Shown here: one piece after another, positions 34,012 through 42,543 of the stretch
Numbering within the stretch: position 1 is the first letter of the stretch
Layout of the letters: each line of letters opens with the position of its first letter
The notes under the pieces: model-generated
Seen by the model: the letters and a program-made list of their open reading frames with translations, nothing else
Databases searched by the model: none
Told to the model about the DNA's origin: nothing
Assembly: GCF_900177765.1 (NCBI RefSeq)
Contig: NZ_FXWI01000001.1
Location: forward strand, 124,001 to 188,000
DNA: 64,000 nt
Direction of reading: 5' to 3'
Source: Agreia sp. VKM Ac-1783
Lineage (GTDB): Bacteria > Actinomycetota > Actinomycetes > Actinomycetales > Microbacteriaceae
Made by a program: the position numbers and the translations under genes

Positions 34012-34557
34012 GTGCTCAATTTCTTCTATGTGTTCGACACCGACAATGACCTTTCTCGTGCTCGGCTGCTCACGGCGATCGATGATGGCGCTGCCTCTCC
34101 GATGCCGGCCATCGTCGACTACGACGTGATGGAGGATCATTCGGACGGTGATGTTCGGAGCTGGATCGATGCCCAGCTTGCGACCACGTCGTGTCTTGTC
34201 GTGCTCATCGGAGAGCACACGTCAGAGAAGCACTGGGTCAAATACGCGATCGGCATGGCGAGGCAGCTCGAGAAGCCGATGATCGGCGTCACCATCGACA
34301 AGCTGAATGACGGCGATGGTCGGCAGGGGGCGATCGGCAGCAACCCCTTCGCCAGTGCGGGAATGACAGCCCGGGCTTTGTCATCGCTCGAGATCTACGA
34401 TCCTCCCTTCGCTACCTCGGCATTTGCGCGCGCTCACATTCGCTATGGTCTGCCCGACTGGGTCGAACTAGCGGTCAAAGAGCAGCTGTGGAGGTCGGAT
34501 TCTCGCACTCGGCGTTTCGACCGCAGAGAGCAGACGCGCCACGAGGATGCGAGCTGA
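34012..34557 (+). CDS. TIR-like (ThsB/DUF1863-type) protein, copy 2
   Basis: 181 residues from GTG 34012, which has GAGGAG five bases upstream (GTG 34006 would add two residues and overlaps that site). It is homologous to the protein at 29403 along its length: LNFFYVFDTDNDLSRARLL, CLVVLIGEHTSEKHWVKYAI, MIGVTIDKLNDGDGRQG, NPFASAGMTARALS and FARAHIRYGLPDWVELAVKE. The family Trp-Val is kept (HWVKY) but the usual Glu in W-V-x-x-E-I is Ala. The two genes bracket the sugar-transferase operon. No membrane segment or signal peptide: cytoplasmic. Confidence 0.7.
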   Translation: MLNFFYVFDTDNDLSRARLLTAIDDGAASPMPAIVDYDVMEDHSDGDVRSWIDAQLATTSCLVVLIGEHTSEKHWVKYAIGMARQLEKPMIGVTIDKLNDGDGRQGAIGSNPFASAGMTARALSSLEIYDPPFATSAFARAHIRYGLPDWVELAVKEQLWRSDSRTRRFDRREQTRHEDAS

Positions 34558-34626
34558 TCGCTCGAGTCATCCGCGGCATCTAGCCCTCATACGGGGGGTC
34601 GCATGGATTCGTCGCATCTCATAAAG

Positions 34627-34639
34627 TGAGCATTATTCA
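34627..34639 (-). promoter_or_regulatory. TGAR-N5-CTCA motif, copy 6
   Basis: Reads TGAATAATGCTCA on the minus strand, 19 bp upstream of the LCP start, almost the same distance as copies 3 and 4. Confidence 0.5.
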
Positions 34640-34658
34640 TTTTATGGAGTGTGACGAT

Positions 34659-35684
34659 ATGGCTAGGAAAACAGCAGCGACGACACGGGTGCGTCGTCAT
34701 CCGTGGAGGATGGCGGCGGTGATCCTCGTGGTACTCGCACTCGTGGGGGGTGGCTCTGCCGCTGCGTATGCCATGGAGGTCGGCAAGACCTGGGATCAGA
34801 AGACGGTGAAGCTGGTCGAGGCCTTCCCGGCTGCTGCTGTCAGGCCCGAGGCGGCCGCGCCGAGCGAGGCTCCCGTGGCTCAGAACATCCTCGTGCTCGG
34901 CTCTGACACCAGAGGTGACAGCAACACGACGATCGACGGCCTCGAAGGCCAACGCTCCGACACCATCATGGTCGTCCACATCCCGGCTGATCGGCAGCAC
35001 ATCACGGTGATGTCGATCATGCGCGACAGTTGGGTCGACATTCCCGGGTTTGGCGAGGCGAAGATCAATGCGGCCCTGTCGTACGGCGGGGTTCCCCTGG
35101 CGGTGCAGACCATCGAGGGCATGATCGGAGCACGCATCGACCATGTGGCCGTCGTCGACTTCGCAGGATTCCGAGGAGTCACAGACGCGCTCGGTGGGGT
35201 GGATGTCTACAACTCGACCGCATTCGACTCATCGAAGATGAAAGGTCACTACTTCGACCGCGGCATGCAGACGATGAACGGCGAAGAAGCGTTGGCCTTC
35301 GTGCGAGAACGCTATGCATTCCGAGACGGCGACTTCCAGCGCGCCCGCAATCAACAGGAGTTCGCCAAGGGAGTGATGAGCGAGGTCATGAACGCCGCGA
35401 TCCTCACGAATCCCGGCCGCATCGGAGGGCTCGTCTCTGCCCTCGCCCCGTATCTTGTCGTCGACAGCGGATTCGACGCGGCCTACGTCGGCAATCTCGC
35501 TCTCGAGCTGCGCGACGTCACGCCCACCGACGTGTCGTTCTTCACCGCACCCACGAGTGGCACCGGCACGTCGAGCGACGGCCAGTCGATCGTGAACGTC
35601 GACTGGGATGCTTTCGTCGCCGTGAAGTCGGCCTTCCAGAGCGATTCGGCCGAACAATTCGCGGCCCTCGTGCCAGCGAAGTAG
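34659..35684 (+). CDS. LytR-CpsA-Psr (LCP) family glycopolymer transferase
   Basis: 341 residues; ATG at 34659 chosen with GGAG nine bases upstream (in-frame ATG codons at 34644 and 34626 fall over the motif). Cytoplasmic basic N-terminus, transmembrane helix ~18-38, extracytoplasmic LCP domain with GSDTR (81-85), RSDTI (99-103), SIMRDSWVDIPG (119-130) and KIN (135). LCP enzymes move polyprenyl-linked polymer onto peptidoglycan, so it would attach the locus A polysaccharide to the wall. Followed by a terminator. Confidence 0.9.
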   Translation: MARKTAATTRVRRHPWRMAAVILVVLALVGGGSAAAYAMEVGKTWDQKTVKLVEAFPAAAVRPEAAAPSEAPVAQNILVLGSDTRGDSNTTIDGLEGQRSDTIMVVHIPADRQHITVMSIMRDSWVDIPGFGEAKINAALSYGGVPLAVQTIEGMIGARIDHVAVVDFAGFRGVTDALGGVDVYNSTAFDSSKMKGHYFDRGMQTMNGEEALAFVRERYAFRDGDFQRARNQQEFAKGVMSEVMNAAILTNPGRIGGLVSALAPYLVVDSGFDAAYVGNLALELRDVTPTDVSFFTAPTSGTGTSSDGQSIVNVDWDAFVAVKSAFQSDSAEQFAALVPAK

Positions 35685-35705
35685 GGGCGCACACAAGCCG
35701 AAAAG

Positions 35706-35736
35706 GAGAGGTCGCAATGGCGCGGCCTCTCTTTTT
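35706..35736 (+). terminator. Rho-independent terminator after LCP gene
   Basis: GAGAGGTCGC pairs with GCGGCCTCTC (one G-U pair, ~10 bp stem, short loop), followed directly by a run of five T residues. Ends 22-52 bp after the LCP stop. Confidence 0.75.
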
Positions 35737-35840
35737 CTTTGCCGCAGCTGGCCGAGCGGAGTCACTCGTAGATTCCGCCGCGTCGAACTCACCTTGTCGT
35801 TCGTGGCCCTCTCACCGTGAGAACTCCGTAGCGTGGAGAT

Positions 35841-36110
35841 ATGACCTTCGCCTCCCTGAAACGTCTCTTGCTGGTTCTCGCGATCATCGCCGTCGTGGCC
35901 GGATCTGTCGCTGCCGTGTACTTCGCAGCCCAGCCGATGTCGTTCGCCTGGGTGGCATATGCGCCGCTGTCGGGCGAGGTGTTCAACCCGAACTCCACGC
36001 ATCTGGTCGCGGCTCCCACGATGTACGCGCTCGCGGTCGTGGCGCTCGGCCTCGTCGCCGGCGCATTCTGGGCTGGGCTGACGGTGGGAGAGCGTCGCGC
36101 CCGAAGGTGA
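35841..36110 (+). CDS. Small two-helix membrane protein
   Basis: 89 residues; ATG after GTGGAGAT. Two hydrophobic helices (LLLVLAIIAVVAGSVAAVYFAA and MYALAVVALGLVAGAFWAGL) flank an external loop, with a basic C-terminus (GERRARR). No family recognised. It is independent of the LCP gene because a terminator lies between them. Confidence 0.6.
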   Translation: MTFASLKRLLLVLAIIAVVAGSVAAVYFAAQPMSFAWVAYAPLSGEVFNPNSTHLVAAPTMYALAVVALGLVAGAFWAGLTVGERRARR

Positions 36111-36215
36111 CGTACTCGAGGCCTAACTGATGGCCACGCGGATGTTCTCCTGAACTTACGAGAGGCTTACCGGCTCAGAACCCAACTCGTGACGGCACTT
36201 TCAGCCCAGGCGGGA

Positions 36216-36527
36216 TGATCGACTGTCGCTGCTGTTTCGAGAACCGCGAGCCGATCACCGTCGGCGCACGATGTTTCTTCGGCCCCGCAGGTCATGGTCG
36301 GCACATTTACACATGAAGTCGGCGACCATGACAAGCGCGCTGGTGTCTATGTCTGCGGTCCCGTGGTGATTGGGGACGGTGCTAGAGCGTAACTCGAACG
36401 ATTCTTCTCCCGGCCGTCGCGATCGCTTCAGGCTGCATCGTCGGGGCCGACGCCGTGGTCACAAATAACACGGAATCAGACGGTCTATCCGCCGATGTTC
36501 CAGCGGTGCTGACAAAGGGTCTTTAGT
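36216..36527 (+). pseudogene. Frameshifted hexapeptide-repeat acetyltransferase remnant
   Basis: Three consecutive reading-frame pieces match the C-terminal half of a left-handed beta-helix (hexapeptide) O-acetyltransferase. Piece 1 (36216-36290) encodes IDCRCCFENREPITVGARCFF; piece 2, shifted (36289-36393), encodes MVGTFTHEVGDHDKRAG and GPVVIGDGA, containing the THE catalytic-His region; piece 3, back in the first frame (36387-36527), encodes RTILLPAVAIASGCIVGADAVV ending DVPAVLTKGL and a stop. The order matches IGT-x-THE...GPIVIGDGAWIG...ILPGV...VVGA-x-AVV...GVPAK in this family. Two compensating single-base indels plus a missing N-terminus make it non-functional unless they are sequence errors. 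Ends overlapping the stop of the convergent acyltransferase. Confidence 0.6.
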
Positions 36528-37662
36528 CGGGCGCTGTTCGTGAAGCAGCGTGCTGACGGGAGGGCCTCGATCTTGCGGCCCATCGGGCCAGCTTGTGAGC
36601 TGGAGCCTCAACAAATTGGTAGAAGAGCCAGGCGAAGACGAGAGCGAGCGGTACCGCGATGATGGGCACTAGCCAAGCCATGTCTGACGGCAAGAGGAAC
36701 GCGGTCGTGACGATGATGGGTTCGTGGGTGAGGTACAGGCTGAACGAGATGAGGCCGGACCACTGGATGAAGGGGAGTTGGAGGGCGGAGCGGACTCCCG
36801 GCGAGTAGATGGCTAGCCCCACGACGACCGCTGCACAGATCAAGACGACGATAGTGGACGTGCCGGACAGCGTTTCGGGCAGCCACCACCGTGCTGAGAA
36901 CCCGAGTAGCGTGATGGCTAGTACGGTCGCCCAGATGACACGACTTCGACGTTTTTCTTCGACCCACTTTGCTAGACGGGCGAGATCGGCGAGCTTCGTA
37001 GCAATGACGCAGCCGATCATGAAGATCGGGAGGAACATGAGGGGACCGTTGTCGACGACGGTCCCGATCAGTGAGAGGACCACGGATACGGCTGCTATTG
37101 GCCATCCCACGCGTGAAAAGCGCACCGCGATCCAGATATAGACCGGGAGAAGCAATGAGAACCAGACCTCCCATCGAAGCGACCATAAGGGGCTGTTCAG
37201 ATTGTTCGTTCCTGTAAGAAGGGTCGCGTTCCGAAGCGTGGTTCCAATAGTGATGGGCTGGTCGTGGCGTTGTAGCCATTCGCTGATTCCCGGAGTATCG
37301 GTTCTTGCTACGACTAGTGCCAATACGAGTGCAAATGCGACGGATGCGACGACAGGCAGGTATAGGCGGATGATGCGGCTCGGGTAATACTCCCGCCAGG
37401 AGAACGCCGGCCTGCGGATCACAGGGAGCGTCAGGACTAGTCCGCTCAGGATGAAGAACACATATACAGCCTCGGTGCCTGCCCATAGCGTGTGCAGCGG
37501 CGAGTAGACGAACCAGCCGATTGACTCGGGTGCGCCCTGTTCATAGAACCCATCGGCTAGATCTGGAAACACGAGCAACGAGTGGTGCGCCAGAACCATG
37601 AGCGCCGCAACCCCGCGCAATCCGTCCAAAGAACCGATCCGCGAACTACCTGTTTCCCCCAT
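36523..37662 (-). CDS. Acyltransferase-3 family membrane protein (first of locus B)
   Basis: 379 residues, ATG at 37662. Acyltransferase-3 domain with about ten helices: SLDGLRGVAALMVLAHHSLLV (catalytic His), FFILSGLVLTLP and REYYPSRIIRLYLP. No SGNH extension. It should O-acetylate a glycan or membrane precursor. Its neighbour at 37753 is a second enzyme of the same family on the same strand, 90 bp upstream. Confidence 0.85.
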   Translation of the reverse strand: MGETGSSRIGSLDGLRGVAALMVLAHHSLLVFPDLADGFYEQGAPESIGWFVYSPLHTLWAGTEAVYVFFILSGLVLTLPVIRRPAFSWREYYPSRIIRLYLPVVASVAFALVLALVVARTDTPGISEWLQRHDQPITIGTTLRNATLLTGTNNLNSPLWSLRWEVWFSLLLPVYIWIAVRFSRVGWPIAAVSVVLSLIGTVVDNGPLMFLPIFMIGCVIATKLADLARLAKWVEEKRRSRVIWATVLAITLLGFSARWWLPETLSGTSTIVVLICAAVVVGLAIYSPGVRSALQLPFIQWSGLISFSLYLTHEPIIVTTAFLLPSDMAWLVPIIAVPLALVFAWLFYQFVEAPAHKLARWAARSRPSRQHAASRTAPD

Positions 37663-37752
37663 CCGCTGAGCATAGTCGAGAGGCGAACACCGGTATGGCG
37701 CTGCCCTGACCCGTTCATAGCTGAACGTAATCTGTTCGTCTGTCGCGCGCGG

Positions 37753-38853
37753 CTACTGTCGTGGATGTTCGAGCATTGCTGGCCGCGGCCGCTCACCTCT
37801 GAGACGCTTCTCGAGCGGCTTCTCGACAAGGAAGTACAGGGCAATAGCAGCAGTGGTGGCAACGATGAGCGATGCGAGGAGCGCGACTAGAGCGAACGGG
37901 GTGCTCGTCGCAAACAGGTCGGGCGCGACACGCATAGCGATACCGGTAACGATTGTGAGCGTCAACGCGTGAACAAGGTAGAAGGCATACGACCACTCGC
38001 CCAACCGCTTCAACGCAGGCGTGCGGAGCCACGCGTGACGCTCATCGAGGTCGTTCTGTGCGGCTGCTCCTATGAGGATGACAAACGGAATCAGGGTGAC
38101 GGCCACGAGTCCGAAGGCGAGTGGCACGACGCCGGCGAGGACGTAGGCCACGACTGCAAAAACAATCGCGGGTAGTAGCCCGATCGGGAAACGCCAGCCC
38201 GAGCGCAGGGCCTTAGCTAGGATCATGCCGAGCGCAAATTCAGTTATCCGCTGGACTGGGAAGACGTAGACCGCCCAGTATTCAGTCGTGTGCGCTTCCA
38301 CGGGGTTCAACAAGATCGGCACTAGAGCGATCGCTGCGACCGAGACCCCGCCAACTATCCACCTATTTCGTGCCGTACTGATGAGTAAGAAGATCAGCGG
38401 GAACAAAGCGTAGAAGAATAGTTCGTCCGACAGAGACCATCCGGGTCCGTTGCCGCCAAAGTAGATCGTCTCGACGGGAATCCACGACTGCAATCCCACG
38501 AACGACAGGGCGTCATTTCCTATCGTCCGACTGATTGGTTCGTTGCTGACGAACAGGTGCCAAGCCACAGCAAAAACGAGCACCGTCCAGTAAGCCGGCA
38601 TGATTCGAGCGAAGCGACGGCGGTAAAACGACCGCAGAGTATCGCCGTCGCGATGCGACCAGGCCAAGACAAATCCGCTAAGGATGAAGAAGAACGAAAC
38701 CCCGACGAATCCCTGAGTCGTCACCGTCTCGAGAGCGGATTTGACCGAGCTCTCCGGTAGTCGCCAGACAGCGTGACTGCCAAAGACCGCCAGGGCAGCG
38801 AAGAAGCGCAGGCCTGTCAATGAATCGAGTCGGCCCCCCGGCTTGTTACTCAT
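37753..38853 (-). CDS. Acyltransferase-3 family membrane protein
   Basis: 366 residues, ATG at 38853. DSLTGLRFFAALAVFGSHAVW opens the domain; VGVSFFFILSGFVLAWSHRD, YRRRFARIMPAYW and WSLSDELFFYALFPL follow, all typical of OafA/ExoZ-like acyltransferases. Ten or so helices, no SGNH domain. Codon choice includes more A/T-ending codons than locus A. Probably decorates the locus B polysaccharide with acetyl or a similar group. Confidence 0.85.
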   Translation of the reverse strand: MSNKPGGRLDSLTGLRFFAALAVFGSHAVWRLPESSVKSALETVTTQGFVGVSFFFILSGFVLAWSHRDGDTLRSFYRRRFARIMPAYWTVLVFAVAWHLFVSNEPISRTIGNDALSFVGLQSWIPVETIYFGGNGPGWSLSDELFFYALFPLIFLLISTARNRWIVGGVSVAAIALVPILLNPVEAHTTEYWAVYVFPVQRITEFALGMILAKALRSGWRFPIGLLPAIVFAVVAYVLAGVVPLAFGLVAVTLIPFVILIGAAAQNDLDERHAWLRTPALKRLGEWSYAFYLVHALTLTIVTGIAMRVAPDLFATSTPFALVALLASLIVATTAAIALYFLVEKPLEKRLRGERPRPAMLEHPRQ

Positions 38854-39489
38854 GATGTTGATGCTACTGGACGCGTCTCGGCGCAGCCGCGGTGCTCCGG
38901 CTCATAACGGCACACTATGTCGCAGTTCGATATGGGAGGCAGGTGAGGCGCCAGCGAATGGGGAAGGGTCGGACACCGGAAACCCGGGTGCGGGCATTTC
39001 GGTGCGGGCAAATGGAGGAAAGAGACCCGCCGCACGATGAAGACCGACGTGCTTTGGTTCCTCTAGGAAAGCGGTACTACGTAGCCTGAAACAAGAAAAA
39101 ATGCGACTACTCCAACTCAGCTGACAACGAAGTAGGGGCGCGAAAAAGCTTCAAGGGGGCAGAACCCCTGCTAAGAAGTGACCTAGGACCACGAGCGCGG
39201 CGGCAATCCCGCCCACTCGGTCCAACCTAAGCGAACATCGCCAATAATCGTTCCGGCACTAGTCATGAAGATCCCCGACTCACTGATTATGTAAGCCGGC
39301 GTTAGCGGAGCTGAGAACAGGAAGTCGACTGAACTTCCAACGAAACAGTCTTTGGGGGAAGGGCGAAAAGCGCTATGCGCGCCACCATGAGTCCGAGGAG
39401 TTCTTTCACAGTCCGCAATCACCCTCTGCTCGATGATCGCTAACTACCTGTGGCTGACGAAGGAGTCTCGCGCAACTGCCGGTTGTGCG
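38854..39489. other. Gap with no confident gene
   Basis: 636 bp between two minus-strand genes. A minus-strand reading frame at 39183-39422 (GTG start, 79 codons, C-terminus TEWAGLPPRSWS) is the only candidate; I do not recognise it and its start is weak. A short GGGG-cagaa-CCCC hairpin lies at 39156-39168. The rest shows no coding pattern that I can support, and may be decayed sequence. Confidence 0.4.
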
Positions 39490-40326
39490 TCACCGCAGCA
39501 ATTGCTTGAGACGACTCTTCGCAATGCGACCATACGTTCGTATCACGCGGCGCGCCGCGCCCACCCGGGTTGGGAGGGGCAAGCTACTCGCCATTGTCAT
39601 TCTGGTCCAGATGCCTGCCCAGGATCGCAACGCTCGAAGGTTGAGGTGCGGATCGCCTGCAGCAATGCGGCCCGTGGTGCTGTCAGGCCTAACGGTATAG
39701 GACCCTCTTGGCTGGGTTGCGAAAGACAGGTCATAGCCCGAAGCGATGAGTCGCCAGACGAGGTCGAAATCTTCCACCGCGAAAACAGATTCCCGGTATC
39801 CACCAATTGACTGAAACGAAACTTTGGTGAGGAGCAGCTTGACCATGGGGAATCCGCTCAACAAGTCTGAGGACTGCTGTTTCGATAGATGAGACTTCGA
39901 CCAGCCTGCCTCTTCGAAAACGCTTTTCCCCAGATCCCGGCGTGGACCTCCCGGTATCTCTTCGAACAAGTCATTGTCGTATGCGAGCACGTCGCTACTC
40001 ACCTGGCGGAAGAGACCGTTCAGGAACCCGCGTGGCCAAAGGTCGTCTTGATCTAAGAACGTAATCCACTCTTGCGTCGCGTGTCGTGCGCCGAAATTCC
40101 TGGCGCCGGCCGTGCCGAGCGCTTCATTTGTTGCGAGCACTCGCAAGCCCTCAACTCTGGCGAGATGTGTCTCGACAAGTTCCAGCTCCTCGCCTCCGTC
40201 CACTACGACGATTACCTCGCGGGCGGACTGACTGGCAATAGAGTCGCGAAGGCCGTCCAGGAACGCAGAGCCTCTGTAATACGGGACGATAACGGCGATT
40301 GGCAGTGTGCTACCTGAAGCGCTCAT
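39490..40326 (-). CDS. Glycosyltransferase family 2
   Basis: 278 residues from ATG 40326; the upstream in-frame extension has no glycosyltransferase character. GT-A motifs: IAVIVPYYRGSAFLDGLRDSI, EVIVVVDGG, TAGARNFGARH, ITFLDQDDLW (DQD in the metal site) and VEDFDLVWRL near residue 205. It transfers one sugar to the lipid-linked intermediate. Divergent from the next GT2 gene across 427 bp. Confidence 0.8.
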   Translation of the reverse strand: MSASGSTLPIAVIVPYYRGSAFLDGLRDSIASQSAREVIVVVDGGEELELVETHLARVEGLRVLATNEALGTAGARNFGARHATQEWITFLDQDDLWPRGFLNGLFRQVSSDVLAYDNDLFEEIPGGPRRDLGKSVFEEAGWSKSHLSKQQSSDLLSGFPMVKLLLTKVSFQSIGGYRESVFAVEDFDLVWRLIASGYDLSFATQPRGSYTVRPDSTTGRIAAGDPHLNLRALRSWAGIWTRMTMASSLPLPTRVGAARRVIRTYGRIAKSRLKQLLR

Positions 40327-40753
40327 CTGCGTGGCCCGGCTGATTGAGGTCGGCCGTCGACTGTTCGTGAGATCACGGACACAGCATATTGGATGTGGAT
40401 TTCGGCGTGTTTCGCCTATCTCAATACTGTCGTGACGATGTCCGTACTCGCGGAGACCTCGGGCACCCACGATGGGACGAACTGAAGTTACCGACCTGGG
40501 CTTGCGGACCTGCGGCTCGCGACGTATTCGCCAAGAAAGAACCCGGTGAGGAAGATGGTGCGTGAAAAGTTGTTTCCGGGCTGACGAGAGGTGTTATGTG
40601 GGCGGGTTCAGCAGTCATCGACGTAACTCGCTAACGTGGTCTCTTCTGGGCCTTCGCGCCCGCTTCGCTTATTTTCGTCCCGATGCATCCCGGTCGCGTA
40701 TGGGAAAAAGGCGAATACTTGTTAGGTTCACCTGCGTAGACCATGATGAGCGA
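40327..40753. other. Divergent gap with an unassigned short frame
   Basis: 427 bp between divergent GT2 genes. A 56-codon plus-strand frame (GTG 40395 to stop 40565), encoding FRLSQYCRDDVRTRGDL and WDELKLPTWACGPAARD among others, has protein-like composition but no ribosome site or recognised family. It could be a gene remnant or chance. Otherwise only promoter-like sequence is expected here. Confidence 0.3.
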
Positions 40754-41569
40754 ATGCCCACACTCTCGCTCTGTATCTGCACGATGAACCGGCCCGAGGA
40801 ACTCGCAATAGCCCTGCAAAGCATTCTCGATGGCAGTTCCCTTCCTGAACAAATCATCGTGAGTGACGACGGGGATGGTTCTGCGGAAGATGTCGCAAAG
40901 AGGTTCGCCGGAGTGATCTACCTACCCGGGCCTAGGCGCGGGCTGGGCGCCAACCGAAACAACTGCATCTCCGCTGCGACGGGTGATCTGATCGCTTTCA
41001 TCGATGACGACGTCACGGTTGATAGAGAATTTGTGGCTATTGCGAAGGAGTCATCTCTTGAGCAGGTAATTACTACGGGTTGGGAGCTGAACCATTCTCA
41101 CGATCCTGCACGGAAGGTGTCGGCCCATAACGCTAGCTTCCTGGGTTTCCAGCGCGTAGCTCCCGGCGAGCAACTAAAAGCGATCTGCATCAACGCGACC
41201 GTCTTTCCCCGAGACCTTTTTGACAACGCCTTATTCGACGAGCAGATCCGCTATGGATATGAAGAGATTGACATTGCCCGTCACGCGGTCAGCCTTGGAT
41301 GGAGCATTGTCTACAACGATGACTTGCACGTTAGTCATTTCCCTGCCGCTTCAAATCGCGAAGGCTACGCTGGCGTCCTAAATGTGTCGCGGATCTATAT
41401 CACTCACAAGGCGTACCGTCACTACGAAAGAAACCGAGCAAAAGCCGCCGCGTTTAACGTGTTCGCAGCAATCCACCACCTTGCCTACGCGGTCAAGGGT
41501 GGGCACCCCTTCGCCGAGGCTGTCTCAACCATCAGGGCCGCTCGGGAGAAGCAGCGAGCATATAGGTAG
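40754..41569 (+). CDS. Glycosyltransferase family 2
   Basis: 271 residues, ATG at 40754. LSLCICTMNRPEELAIALQSI, IIVSDDGDGS, GLGANRNNCI and LIAFIDDDVTVD (DDD metal site, ~76-83) identify GT2; YGYEEIDIARHAVSLGW is the acceptor helix with the catalytic-base region. No membrane helix. Codon usage is less GC-biased than in locus A. Single plus-strand gene between a divergent GT2 and a convergent CPBP gene. Confidence 0.8.
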   Translation: MPTLSLCICTMNRPEELAIALQSILDGSSLPEQIIVSDDGDGSAEDVAKRFAGVIYLPGPRRGLGANRNNCISAATGDLIAFIDDDVTVDREFVAIAKESSLEQVITTGWELNHSHDPARKVSAHNASFLGFQRVAPGEQLKAICINATVFPRDLFDNALFDEQIRYGYEEIDIARHAVSLGWSIVYNDDLHVSHFPAASNREGYAGVLNVSRIYITHKAYRHYERNRAKAAAFNVFAAIHHLAYAVKGGHPFAEAVSTIRAAREKQRAYR

Positions 41570-41728
41570 CAACCCAAGCCTGGCGATTCACGACTAGTTC
41601 TGTGTCAGGCGGAGCGATCGTCGCGCTGCTCGCAAGTTCAGAGCGGACAGCACTGTATCGAGATTGGCTCAGGCCCGGGACCATTCATAAAGGGGAGGGC
41701 CGCCGGTCCCCACGTCGGAAAGTTCGCC

Positions 41729-42448
41729 TCACAGGGAGGTCAGAACTAGCGCGCCGTTGAAGACGATATGCGCCACGATCGAACCTCCAATTCGACCGGT
41801 AAAGGCGGCGATCGTCGCAGCCGCGAGGCCGAAAAGGAATGCTGAGACGCCGAGAATAAGCGCGGCCATCGGATTGGCAGCTTGCGTCAGGTGCAGCAGT
41901 GCAAAGAGCAGCGAGCTCACGAGGATCGCAATGACCGTAGCCGTGCGTGAGCCAAGCAGGCCGATGCTGGCTCGGTGAACAGCTCGTAGCAAAAGGCCCC
42001 GGAAGAACAACTCCTCGATGAACGGGGCGAGCAGCACCGGTGCCAAGATCGTGCCGAAGAGCCACCAACCGTCGTAGACGGCATCGCCGAAGCTGACACC
42101 CATACCCACCATCCGACCGGTCAAGGCGATCTCGACTAACCCTGCCGCGGCTCGAGCTAGCAGACCTGCACCCACGCCGAAAAATACGTCGAGCCAGGTG
42201 ATGCGCAGCCCGATGTCTCTGGCCAACGACCGCGTTCCTCTTATATAACTCGCTACGAGGACTGCGCCGAGAAAGGGTACCCACACGACGGCGTAGCTCG
42301 ACAGAAGAACTAGATGGGGGTCGTAGTAAACGGCTCCGCGCAACCATCCAGTTAGTAGCGAAATCAATACGAAGGCTGCGACGAATCCCACGCCGCTCTC
42401 CATGAGGCCTGACTTCGCTCGCGGCATCTCCCATCGAGTCACTGTCAT
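41729..42448 (-). CDS. CPBP family intramembrane metalloprotease
   Basis: 239 residues with about eight helices. Conserved EELFFRG at 145-151 (Glu pair and Arg), LLFALLHL (His, ~186) and VAHIVFNG (His/Asn, ~227-234) are the motifs of CPBP/CAAX-type intramembrane glutamic proteases. In bacteria these occur in peptide maturation, immunity or regulated membrane proteolysis. No prenylated or bacteriocin partner is nearby; its place in a polysaccharide locus may be accidental or insertional. Confidence 0.85.
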   Translation of the reverse strand: MTVTRWEMPRAKSGLMESGVGFVAAFVLISLLTGWLRGAVYYDPHLVLLSSYAVVWVPFLGAVLVASYIRGTRSLARDIGLRITWLDVFFGVGAGLLARAAAGLVEIALTGRMVGMGVSFGDAVYDGWWLFGTILAPVLLAPFIEELFFRGLLLRAVHRASIGLLGSRTATVIAILVSSLLFALLHLTQAANPMAALILGVSAFLFGLAAATIAAFTGRIGGSIVAHIVFNGALVLTSL

Positions 42449-42543
42449 TCGGCAAATGTATCGGATGCGCTGGCCTCGCCCAGGCAGGCCTTAATCGGCA
42501 GAATCGCCCCTTAGGCTGGAACCCTCAGATGGCGGGGGACTTC

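Noticed and set aside
29403-34557. A complete Thoeris defence system
   Set aside because: Only TIR-like genes are present; no SIR2/SLOG effector in the window, and the helix Glu appears replaced.
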